Shown: positions 7,013-14,100, counted from the stretch's first letter. The stretch is DNA of 14,778 nucleotides from Candidatus Magasanikbacteria bacterium CG_4_10_14_0_2_um_filter_41_10 (GCA_002792995.1 PFPJ01000026.1:1-14778); one strand, 5' to 3'. Notes: a model not told the origin generated them from the sequence alone. Made by a program: numbers and translations.

Positions 7013-8431
7013 ATGCAAAAAAATATTGATATTTCATACAATTTTTTTTACATAAATTTGTTCTACCTATTGAGTATTTTGTGTTTTGTTATATTTTTAT
7101 TTTTTCCCAATTTTGTTTTTGCTGATCAGATGTGTTGTGTCTATTTAGAAGAAAATAATACTGGTGGTGATACGTGTTATAGTTTTGATACTGATGCTGA
7201 AGTTGCTACTATAAATCCCGATGCTGGTGAGAGTTGTCCTGTTAACACATATAGTGGACGCCTTTTAGGGGCATATGGTTTCGGACCTGTACAGTTGGGA
7301 TTTGTTCCTGAACCAACATCTGCTGTATATGAACAGAGTCAAATTTCGAAAAATTGTCTTTTGCTTGATACATTTGATTTGAACGGCGTTACAATGAGCT
7401 TAGAGGTAAAAAAAGAAGTACCAGGTAGCCCTCTTTGTCAAAAAGGACTGCAAGCTGTATCTACACCTAATGGTACTATTTTGCGTCGTGCTTTGGTAAA
7501 GGCTCAATTAGCAGATTTATTGCAGACGCTTACTAAATTTACGCAAGATAACTCGTTGTGTTGTGTGCCACGTATACCTAATGCATCAACATCATGTGTA
7601 CAAAGGGGGGTAAACCAAACTTCCTGGAATGAACTTTACAATATGGTATATGGGGGGCCAAACCCAACGAATATATTTTATTTTCCTCCAGATGACGGAG
7701 AGTTTTATAGTTGTGATCCCAATGCAACTAAAACTGATTGGTTAGCTTTTGATTCAGTCGATGTAAGTAGTCCTTTTCCAGTGTTTGCGCCTCCATATGT
7801 TTTGTACCCAGAATCCTGCAATACACAGACTGGAGCAAATTATATACCCCCATGGGGTTATGGTAATAGTAGTCAGGTTCCGCAACAACTTCAAGCTATG
7901 TGTACTCTTTCAGGCGATAAGTATTGTGCTTGTTCTGGTGATAATTCAGCTTGTTCTCCAACTTTTTATAAAACAAAAGAAGATTGTGAGATCTTACTTC
8001 CTATTACCGTGCCAGGAGTTAATGATATACTTACACAATGTCTTAAACTTGATGAATCCGGGGGCGCCCAAATTTCTTGTGGCAGTCTTGTTAAGCAAAC
8101 TTCTACACCAACAACACCGCCAACACAGCCCACTACAAAACCTCCTACAGTCGATCTGAAGTCCACGTTTCCTTCGTTGACTGGGCTCAATCCATTGAAA
8201 GAAGTATCTATCCCAATTCTTTTTGGACGTGCTATTACTATCGTTTTGCGTGTTCTTGGAAGTCTTGCTCTCATTATCTTCATGTATGGAGGTATTCTTT
8301 GGATGACTGCAGCGGGTAATGACGAACATGTAAAAAAGGCACTATCTACCATCGTGTGGGGAGCCATGGGTATTTTTGTTATCTTTGCGAGCTATGCAAT
8401 GGTTCAATTCATATTGGATTCGTTTTTATAG
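7013..8431 (+). CDS. Secreted Cys-rich protein with C-terminal T4SS-pilin (VirB2/TrbC-like) module
   Basis: A 472-residue exported protein. The signal peptide ends at VFA37, followed by a Cys-rich ectodomain with 18 cysteines between residues 41 and 356, including vicinal pairs at 41-42 and 183-184. A Thr/Pro linker (about 363-379) leads to a two-helix membrane module. This module (about 404-472) carries YGGILWMTAAGNDEHVKKA and then a second helix ending ASYAMVQFIL, matching the T4SS-pilin family. Topology places the basic HVKK loop in the cytoplasm and the ectodomain outside. The even cysteine number suggests disulfides, but I do not recognise the fold. The ATG at 7013 is preferred over the GTG at 6992, which overlaps galU and would lengthen the signal peptide. 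The first 480 nt are about 35% GC by hand count, and two G6 runs lie in the passenger region. Confidence 0.85.
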   Translation: MQKNIDISYNFFYINLFYLLSILCFVIFLFFPNFVFADQMCCVYLEENNTGGDTCYSFDTDAEVATINPDAGESCPVNTYSGRLLGAYGFGPVQLGFVPEPTSAVYEQSQISKNCLLLDTFDLNGVTMSLEVKKEVPGSPLCQKGLQAVSTPNGTILRRALVKAQLADLLQTLTKFTQDNSLCCVPRIPNASTSCVQRGVNQTSWNELYNMVYGGPNPTNIFYFPPDDGEFYSCDPNATKTDWLAFDSVDVSSPFPVFAPPYVLYPESCNTQTGANYIPPWGYGNSSQVPQQLQAMCTLSGDKYCACSGDNSACSPTFYKTKEDCEILLPITVPGVNDILTQCLKLDESGGAQISCGSLVKQTSTPTTPPTQPTTKPPTVDLKSTFPSLTGLNPLKEVSIPILFGRAITIVLRVLGSLALIIFMYGGILWMTAAGNDEHVKKALSTIVWGAMGIFVIFASYAMVQFILDSFL

Positions 8432-8445
8432 TTTTTGGTTGTTCT

Positions 8446-9825
8446 ATGAGAAAGAAATACATATATACATTCCTTGCATTATTTGGCATCACCTCCACGC
8501 TTGGTTTTGGGTGCAAAGGACTGTCTCAACAAGAACAAGCATCCATCCAACCAGTGACACTAACCTACTGGACGGTCTATGATGATGTTCCTCAGTTACA
8601 AAAATTTGCGACCGCATACAAACAAATTCGACCGTATGTTACTATCAATATTCGTCAAATTAGATATGAAGAATTTGATACACTCTTTACCAATGCGCTT
8701 GCAGATGATATCGGTCCAGATATTATATCAACACACGTGACATGGCTTCGAAAATACGAACCACGACTCGATCCTATGCCGGCGTCGGTCAATGTGTCTG
8801 ATGTCCAGGTGACAGGGAGTCAATTTTCACAGCAAGTAACGGTCACTCCACAGACCAATCCTATGCCGAGTGTTCGTGGGATAGAATCAAATTTTGTTGG
8901 GACGGTCGCGAACGATATTATTATACGAAATCAGATATACGGGCTTCCTCTTGCTCTTGATACACTTGCATTGTATTACAATAAAAAAATTCTTGATCAA
9001 GCAGGTATTCCTGAACCTCCTCATACGTGGGCAGATTTTATTGCAGATGTCATCAAGATTACTCGTATCAATGGTGCTGGTGATATTGTGCAGTCGGGAG
9101 TCCCTCTGGGAACAGGAAATAATATAGAACATGCAGGAGATATTTTTGCATTGCTTCTCTTGCAAAACGGTGTAGATGTTGTCAATAATGGTACTGTTGT
9201 GTTTGCAGGAGGCATTGAACGAGCGACTGCCAATCATCCCACACTTGAAGCATTGAGATTTTTTACTGATTTTGCGCGTCCCACCAAAGAAGTCTATAGC
9301 TGGAATGAAAAGCAAACGAGTGCTTTTACTGCTTTTACCCAAGGACGTGCTGGTTTCTTTTTTGGCTTCGCCTATGATTACCCTCGTATCAAGAGTCGAG
9401 CGCCCCAGCTTGATGTGAACGTGATTGCCGTGCCACAGCTCAATGATAATGCACCAGTCAATGTTGCTAACTATTGGATAGAGTCAGTTGTGAAGAAAAC
9501 AAAGCATCGGAATGAAGCCTGGGATTTTATTCGGTTTATGACTACACCAGACAATATTGCGGCCTATACGACTGCTACAAAACAACCGTCACCATTGCGG
9601 TCGCAGGTAGCTACACAGCAACAAGATCCAGAATTGGCACCGTTTGTTACTGGAATTTTGACTGCAAAAAATTGGTATACTGGGAAAGATATTGATCGTG
9701 CGAGTCAAGCAATTGCAGATTTGATGAAGCAATATCTTTTGCCATATGCAGATGGACAAAACGCCTTAAAAAGAGATGCACAGCTTGTTGTCAATGCTGC
9801 GACGATAGTACAACAAACGTTGTAA
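8446..9825 (+). CDS. Extracellular solute-binding lipoprotein (SBP family 1)
   Basis: A 459-residue periplasmic/surface substrate-binding protein of the ABC sugar-importer type (SBP_bac_1). It has a short basic N-terminus, a hydrophobic stretch and a lone cysteine, Cys23, in TLGFGCKG, followed directly by a polar linker. The lipobox is imperfect (Gly at -3), but Cys23 is the only cysteine in the whole protein, which favours lipid anchoring. Family hallmarks are VTLTYWTVYDD near the N-terminus (37-47), YGLPLALDTLALYYNKKIL (165-183) with DQAGIPEPPHTWADF following, GRAGFFFGFAYDYP (300-313) in the hinge/ligand region, and EAWDFIRFMTTPDN (357-370). The ATG at 8446 lies 14 nt after the previous stop; the frame is open upstream but inside that gene. 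No permease or ATPase neighbour is present, so it is an orphan binding protein within a pilin cluster. Its ligand is unknown; oligosaccharide is the usual class. Confidence 0.9.
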   Translation: MRKKYIYTFLALFGITSTLGFGCKGLSQQEQASIQPVTLTYWTVYDDVPQLQKFATAYKQIRPYVTINIRQIRYEEFDTLFTNALADDIGPDIISTHVTWLRKYEPRLDPMPASVNVSDVQVTGSQFSQQVTVTPQTNPMPSVRGIESNFVGTVANDIIIRNQIYGLPLALDTLALYYNKKILDQAGIPEPPHTWADFIADVIKITRINGAGDIVQSGVPLGTGNNIEHAGDIFALLLLQNGVDVVNNGTVVFAGGIERATANHPTLEALRFFTDFARPTKEVYSWNEKQTSAFTAFTQGRAGFFFGFAYDYPRIKSRAPQLDVNVIAVPQLNDNAPVNVANYWIESVVKKTKHRNEAWDFIRFMTTPDNIAAYTTATKQPSPLRSQVATQQQDPELAPFVTGILTAKNWYTGKDIDRASQAIADLMKQYLLPYADGQNALKRDAQLVVNAATIVQQTL

Positions 9826-9834
9826 AAAAATACT

Positions 9835-11352
9835 ATGAAAAAATACAACATTTATTTTGGGCTTCTCTTCAGTATTGTATGTAGTCTTTTGTTGTTTTCT
9901 CCGAAGAGTGTATTTGCTGTATTTCAATTGCCTGATCCAAGCACCTGTTATCTGGATACGAGTAATCATGTCTCGAATGAGCTTGATTATTTTTATTTTG
10001 TTGTTTCTCAAGAAAAAATTCTTGATCCAGTAGGAGGTTTGGAAATAAGTAAAATATCTAATAAAGTGAAGTGTATTCAACTTCCAATAAGAACATTATC
10101 AATTGACGTTGATGTAATACTAAATTTGTTGCCAATTGAATTGCAATCAAGTTTTGCTGCCAATGATCTTACTGTACAGTGGTTTCTTAGACCTTCTAAA
10201 AACGTACCCAAAACGTTTGTGGATAGAGGGGGAATTACTGTAAAAACAAGAGAAGCTTCTGACCCTACCAGTGTTGATTATATTATACATACCACTAATA
10301 GGATACCGGATTGTAATATTGAGTCAAAACTTGATGAAGAATTAACTGTAAATAGTCTTCTTAATTCTGCTTTTTTAGAGTTGATTACCTATCACGGTGA
10401 GTGCACACAGTATTATAAATTTATACGACATGTTAACTTTGGAGCAACGCCAACATATGTGTATTACTTGGGGAGTTCTTCTAATAAGAATTTTGGACCT
10501 CCTGGAGATGTCACATGGGGGGGGGATACTATAACCATATCAAAAGGACAGCCTTCAACCTATACGATGGGTGTTACAACTAATGTGTCTGATTTGGATC
10601 TTGGAATATCTTGTCTGAACTGTGCGGAAATTAATGTAATCAAGACAGATATTGCAGGCAAACAAGCAGTTCTTTTAAATATAGACCCCACTAAGCTGAA
10701 AGGTTATACCATACAATTGAGTGCACGCACGCCAGGTGTGCCTTATTTTGAATCTAGACATGATGTTAAAATTGTAGTTGCCGATATTGAATGCAGTACA
10801 CTGGACGTGAATAGTTGTAATACAAATGCATATTGTTTCTGGTATCCAGCATATTCAACAGATAATAAATGTATTGCAAAAACATTGCAGTTAGACTGTT
10901 CAAAAGTGCCTCAGGCACTCTGTGGAACAAAAGAAGGTTCTTCATACTGTACCTGGTTGGAAAAAACTGGGGCCGGTACTGCTGTTTGTACAGATTCACT
11001 CAGTAGCTCATATCAGGCGTCATATGGTCAAACAAATTATACTGGTCCACTTCCTCCCTGCGCGTTTGATGGAAGCTGTCGGAATATCAATGATTTACTT
11101 CAGCTCGCCATCAATATAGGCACATACATGCTTGGGCTTATTGGGTCTGTTGCCTTACTCTTCTTTGTATATGGTGGTCTGATGATGATCCTGTCTATGG
11201 GGAATGCGGAACGAGTGAAAAAAGGACGAGACATATTGGTTGCGGCGATTGTTGGTATCGTTATCGCGTTTAGTGCCTATGCATTGATCAACTTTGTTCT
11301 TGATGCACTCAATGTTTCGAAAGAATTTCGTGTTATTGAACAAATTAAATAA
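9835..11352 (+). CDS. Secreted Cys-rich protein with C-terminal T4SS-pilin module
   Basis: A 505-residue exported protein. The signal peptide is cut after SVFA28. A long beta-rich ectodomain (about 29-318) follows, then two tandem four-Cys modules (320-346 and 355-385), and then the two-helix pilin module (about 427-491). The module contains YGGLMMILSMGNAERVKKG and ends FSAYALINFVLDAL. It lacks the usual Trp in the core motif, where Met replaces it. Sixteen cysteines lie in the mature ectodomain. Codon use changes sharply inside the gene: passenger arginines are mostly AGA/AGG, while the pilin module uses only CGN. The first part of the passenger is about 32% GC by hand count. A G9 run (10517-10525) lies in the passenger. 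The gene starts 9 nt after the SBP stop and ends 7 nt before the hydrolase-pilin gene. I recognise no enzymatic domain; it is probably a decorated minor pilin. Confidence 0.85.
   Translation: MKKYNIYFGLLFSIVCSLLLFSPKSVFAVFQLPDPSTCYLDTSNHVSNELDYFYFVVSQEKILDPVGGLEISKISNKVKCIQLPIRTLSIDVDVILNLLPIELQSSFAANDLTVQWFLRPSKNVPKTFVDRGGITVKTREASDPTSVDYIIHTTNRIPDCNIESKLDEELTVNSLLNSAFLELITYHGECTQYYKFIRHVNFGATPTYVYYLGSSSNKNFGPPGDVTWGGDTITISKGQPSTYTMGVTTNVSDLDLGISCLNCAEINVIKTDIAGKQAVLLNIDPTKLKGYTIQLSARTPGVPYFESRHDVKIVVADIECSTLDVNSCNTNAYCFWYPAYSTDNKCIAKTLQLDCSKVPQALCGTKEGSSYCTWLEKTGAGTAVCTDSLSSSYQASYGQTNYTGPLPPCAFDGSCRNINDLLQLAINIGTYMLGLIGSVALLFFVYGGLMMILSMGNAERVKKGRDILVAAIVGIVIAFSAYALINFVLDALNVSKEFRVIEQIK
10517..10525 (+). 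repeat. G9 homopolymer in a pilin-passenger gene
   Basis: Nine consecutive G fall in the codons for Trp228-Gly229-Gly230-Asp231 of the 9835-11352 protein. It is the longest G run seen in the window. A one-base slip would shift the frame upstream of the Cys modules and the membrane anchor. Confidence 0.9.
10792..10989 (+). repeat. Two tandem four-cysteine modules (protein-level repeat)
   Basis: Within the 9835-11352 protein, C320-x7-C328-x5-C334-x11-C346 is followed by C355-x7-C363-x8-C372-x12-C385. In both copies the third Cys is preceded by Tyr and followed by an aromatic residue and Trp (YCFW) or Thr-Trp (YCTW). The DNA has diverged, so it is an old protein-level duplication. Confidence 0.65.
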
Positions 11353-11359
11353 GTGACGT

Positions 11360-13030
11360 ATGACAACGCAATTTATAAAACAGGTGTTCATATATTCAGT
11401 CCTTTCATTCGGATTATTTTTGTTTCCACAACGTTCTTTTGCCGCCACACCTCCGCCAACAGCTACTGTGGTGGCAAGTGCTTCCTCAACACTCTATACA
11501 TTCACAACCACGTGTATTGATCCCGAGGGTGTATTGCCTCCAGGTGGTGCATTGCCAAAGCAGGTTGGTATAGTCGTTCCTACAAGTACCGCACAGCAAC
11601 ACATGGATACAACCTATATTTATTTTCATGGGAGCGATCAGCCATTGCCTACCGTTGCAAAAATATGTAATAGTTCGGGGGACAAGGGATATCATATTTG
11701 CGATGCTGCAGCTTCGCTTGGTGCACCAATCATCATTCCTATAGTACAAGTAAAGGATTCGTCGAAGAAAACAACGCGTACTACAAAAGAAGCCTTTAAC
11801 TGTGTGATCAAGGAAGCTACCGATGTCATGGCAGCCCAAACACCCGCAGTGACGCTCGTTACAAACTATATTGTTGCTGGACACAGTGGTGGGGCATTTA
11901 CGATGAGTAGTTATTTTGCAGCGGGGTTATCTGCACAAAAGGCGATTGTGTTTGATGGGTGCTATATAGGAGGTACCAATGATGAATATAATTTTTGTGA
12001 AGATATCCTTAGAGATTTTAGCAGTGGTCCCGTAGATTTGTATGCGCAAGCTGGATCAGAGGGAACAGGAAAAGAATCACAAAAAGTAAAAGATGCATTT
12101 TCATCACGCGTAACGTTGAAAATAGTAAATCTTACGCATTATCAAATTCCTAGTGCATGTTTGAAAGATCTTGCTACGTGTGGAGGAAAAGTTCCTGATG
12201 GATCATCTGGGGGGACAACAGGTGGCAGTTCAGCAACCAAGGTTCCTACACTTTCTGCCAACAATCTTCCTATAACAAAAGTGAGTCTCGTGAATCCTAT
12301 TGGAAGTGAAGGTGGATCAGCGGTGGGTGTCACTGATTTTCGACTTATTTTGGGAAATGGAATACGGATACTTCTTACTATCATTGGTGCTATTGCCCTT
12401 GTTGCTTTTATAGTAGGTGGTGCGTATTGGTTACTCTCAGCGGGAAGTCCTGAACGTGTCAAAAAAGGAACTGAAACAATGGTGTGGGCAGCGATTGGTC
12501 TTTTTGTGGTGTTTAGTGCATATGGTATTTTGTCTGCCGTGATTGGTGGGCTTACGGGTAGAGCACCCATTGACACTGGACCTGTGAGTACACAAGGTGC
12601 CGAAGTCCAATCCGGAGCGTATTACCAGGTACATTCTATAGAAGTCAGTATTTTTCCAGAACCAAAGCCATATCTCAGTGCACGTGGTACGATTGGGGCG
12701 AATGTCCCTTGTGTTCTTTCTCCTGGTGGGCAGAAGGATGGCTATGTGAATGTTGTAGATCCAAAGAACCCTGCATTGACGGGGTGGGTGCTTGCCGATC
12801 AAGTGTCTGCCATGACTGATACGGAAGTATTAAAAGCTAAATGTGGTTCTCCTTCTGCATCTGCAATTTCCGCACACTGTGTATGTACAGTCACAGATGA
12901 TAAGAAAGGCGATACCTCACAGACTGCTATCCCAAATGTAAATAGTTCCTCGGAATGTATAGCTACGTCATTGCAAAGTCCTATTTCTGGAACGAGTATT
13001 AGCGATTGCTCTTGGCAGACAGGTAATTAG
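11360..13030 (+). CDS. Alpha/beta-hydrolase-like, T4SS-pilin and SH3-like fusion protein
   Basis: A 556-residue exported protein with four parts. After a signal peptide ending SFA28 comes an alpha/beta-hydrolase-like domain (about 45-275). It has an oxyanion-type YIYFHG (86-91), a nucleophile elbow AGHSGG with Ser176, a strand VFDG (197-200), possible acids Asp226 or Glu234, and a candidate catalytic His260 in VNLTHYQIP. A Gly/Ser linker (280-292) leads to the two-helix pilin module (about 331-398), with GGAYWLLSAGSPERVKKG. Residues 421-485 resemble a bacterial SH3 domain, ending TGWVLADQV, and the tail (495-550) carries six cysteines in C-x11-C-x-C spacing and beyond. Both extracellular arms lie on the same side of the membrane. 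It follows the previous gene by 7 nt and has no SD. Enzymatic activity is inferred from the motifs; an inactive binding fold remains possible. Fourteen cysteines lie in the mature protein. Confidence 0.82.
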   Translation: MTTQFIKQVFIYSVLSFGLFLFPQRSFAATPPPTATVVASASSTLYTFTTTCIDPEGVLPPGGALPKQVGIVVPTSTAQQHMDTTYIYFHGSDQPLPTVAKICNSSGDKGYHICDAAASLGAPIIIPIVQVKDSSKKTTRTTKEAFNCVIKEATDVMAAQTPAVTLVTNYIVAGHSGGAFTMSSYFAAGLSAQKAIVFDGCYIGGTNDEYNFCEDILRDFSSGPVDLYAQAGSEGTGKESQKVKDAFSSRVTLKIVNLTHYQIPSACLKDLATCGGKVPDGSSGGTTGGSSATKVPTLSANNLPITKVSLVNPIGSEGGSAVGVTDFRLILGNGIRILLTIIGAIALVAFIVGGAYWLLSAGSPERVKKGTETMVWAAIGLFVVFSAYGILSAVIGGLTGRAPIDTGPVSTQGAEVQSGAYYQVHSIEVSIFPEPKPYLSARGTIGANVPCVLSPGGQKDGYVNVVDPKNPALTGWVLADQVSAMTDTEVLKAKCGSPSASAISAHCVCTVTDDKKGDTSQTAIPNVNSSSECIATSLQSPISGTSISDCSWQTGN

Positions 13031-13053
13031 CATGTAACCATGTGGAAAACAAT

Positions 13054-13082
13054 GTGACAGTACATGGGAATACTGATACAAT
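13054..13082 (+). promoter_or_regulatory. Strong promoter for the small major-pilin gene
   Basis: GTGACA (13054-13059, 5 of 6 to TTGACA) is spaced 17 bp from TACAAT (13077-13082), with a TGA extension at 13074-13076. It is the best promoter by consensus in the window. The predicted start near 13089 lies within a small palindrome, TACACAAATGTGTA (13088-13101). The leader is about 46 nt. Confidence 0.75.
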
Positions 13083-13118
13083 AGTGTTACACAAATGTGT
13101 ACCTTATCTTAATGACAG

Positions 13119-13129
13119 AAAGGGGGTGA
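13119..13129 (+). promoter_or_regulatory. Strong Shine-Dalgarno, the only one in the window
   Basis: AAAGGGGGTGA lies 5 nt before the ATG at 13135 and differs from the full anti-SD complement AAGGAGGTGA by one wobble-compatible G. It fixes the start codon and rejects the upstream in-frame start at 13042, which lies before the promoter. Confidence 0.88.
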
Positions 13130-13134
13130 CATTC

Positions 13135-13593
13135 ATGAAAAAAACAATTGTACGACTTTCACAATATAGAACAACATTGATGCTTGCAGCTGCAGTATTG
13201 ATGTCGCTTGTTTTCTTGCCAACGACCGTATTTGCGGGTCCTGTAGATCCTGATAGCCCAGCAGCCTCAGAATTTGGTTTGTCAAAATATGGAGAGGGCG
13301 GAACTGCATCTGCAACACTAGGTCTCGGAAGTACTGCACTTGATCAGGCTGTTGTAGGCCTCATCAACGTAATGCTCGGATTCCTCGGTCTCATCGCTGT
13401 TATCATCATCCTGATCGGTGGATTCAAGTGGATGACTGCTGGCGGAAACGAAGACAAAGTTGGAGAAGCACGAAAAACTATTTTTGCAGGTATTATTGGT
13501 CTTGCTATCATCCTCTTTGCATGGGGTATTACGACATTCGTTGTCCAGCAACTCGGAAAAGCAAGTGGTATTTCTCAGTTTAGTGGCTACTAA
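13135..13593 (+). CDS. Small T4SS-pilin (VirB2/TrbC-like), probable major subunit
   Basis: A 152-residue precursor. The signal peptide ends VFA34, giving a mature pilin of 118 residues. The mature chain has a short extracellular N-terminal segment (about 35-75) and two hydrophobic helices (about 76-99 and 114-140) joined by a polar loop, GGNEDKVGEARK (103-114). This size and layout match VirB2/TrbC-like pilins, which insert in the inner membrane and are then extracted into a filament. The core GGFKWMTAGGNE is the cleanest version of the motif shared by six proteins here. The gene has the best promoter and the only strong SD in the window. Isoleucine is ATC in 9 of about 15 codons, against mostly ATT in the neighbours. 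Together these point to high expression and therefore to the major subunit (inferred). A tandem TAA-TAA stop and a long hairpin follow. Confidence 0.9.
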   Translation: MKKTIVRLSQYRTTLMLAAAVLMSLVFLPTTVFAGPVDPDSPAASEFGLSKYGEGGTASATLGLGSTALDQAVVGLINVMLGFLGLIAVIIILIGGFKWMTAGGNEDKVGEARKTIFAGIIGLAIILFAWGITTFVVQQLGKASGISQFSGY

Positions 13594-13603
13594 TAATCTT
13601 CTT

Positions 13604-13645
13604 TTTGTATGCGAGACCTTGCAGAAGCAGGGTCTCGTATGCAAA
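13604..13645 (+). promoter_or_regulatory. Long intergenic hairpin after the major-pilin gene
   Basis: TGTATGCGAGACCTTGC (13606-13622) pairs with GCAGGGTCTCGTATGCA (13627-13643) over 17 bp with three G-T wobbles, closing an AGAA tetraloop. Two further T-A pairs extend it to 13604 and 13645. No T-tract follows on either strand, so it is not a canonical intrinsic terminator. It could block 3' exonucleases and stabilise the upstream mRNA, or be a processing site (inferred). Confidence 0.75.
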
Positions 13646-13704
13646 GGAGTTGTATATTTTCCAGTGATAGATGGCATCACAAGAAAGTGTATAACCATTA
13701 TGTT

Positions 13705-14100
13705 ATGAAAAAGACTCTCGTATTTCTCTCCCTTCTCTGCGTAGGATTTTTTGGATTACAGCATGTTGCGCCAGTGTATGCCGGTGGAAGTGCATCTTTG
13801 TCCAAGGATCCGCTTGGTGTTGATTATGGACAATATAGTGGTTTGTCAGGACAAGACTTGCGTGTGAGTGTGGCACGCGTGATCAAATTTATCCTTGGTT
13901 TTCTTGGATTGATTTTCCTTATTCTTACTCTCTATGCTGGTTTCATGTGGATGACTTCTGCTGGCAATGAAGACCGTGTAGGTACTGCAAAGAAAATACT
14001 TTGGGGTGCAATCATTGGGTTGGCGATTGTATTGTTCTCCTATGCCATTACGCAGTTTGTGGTTGTCAATTTGTATCAAGTATCCACCGGTGGCGCATAA
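13705..14100 (+). CDS. Small T4SS-pilin (VirB2/TrbC-like), second paralog
   Basis: A 131-residue precursor with a signal peptide ending VYA26 and a mature pilin of 105 residues. Two hydrophobic helices (about 57-83 and 98-122) flank the loop SAGNEDRVGTAKK (85-97). Its core LYAGFMWMTSAGNEDRVG is very close to the 13135-13593 protein, making these the two most similar members of the array. The ATG at 13705 is chosen because it starts an ordinary signal peptide. The in-frame ATG at 13639 lies in the hairpin arm and would add 22 polar residues. There is no Shine-Dalgarno, in contrast with its paralog, so lower output is expected. It may be transcribed from the 13054-13082 promoter past the hairpin. 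Confidence 0.9.
   Translation: MKKTLVFLSLLCVGFFGLQHVAPVYAGGSASLSKDPLGVDYGQYSGLSGQDLRVSVARVIKFILGFLGLIFLILTLYAGFMWMTSAGNEDRVGTAKKILWGAIIGLAIVLFSYAITQFVVVNLYQVSTGGA

Noticed and set aside
7966..8367. Minus-strand open frames over 100 codons (for example 3305-3685, 4277-4717, 5402-5842, 7966-8367, 8887-9342, 11486-11884, 12142-12576)
   Set aside because: Each lies wholly or almost wholly within a well-supported + strand gene, lacks recognisable domains and reads as low-complexity mirror sequence.
9810..9823. Small hairpin ACAAC-AAAC-GTTGT at the SBP stop codon
   Set aside because: The stem is only 5 bp of mostly A-T pairs and is followed by A rather than T, so it does not fit a terminator.
13042..13134. 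Upstream extension of the small pilin to the ATG at 13042
   Set aside because: It starts before the predicted promoter and ignores the strong Shine-Dalgarno 5 nt before the ATG at 13135.
13604..13645. Reading the long hairpin as a rho-independent terminator
   Set aside because: Neither strand has a T-tract after the stem, and the + strand continues with GGAGTTG.
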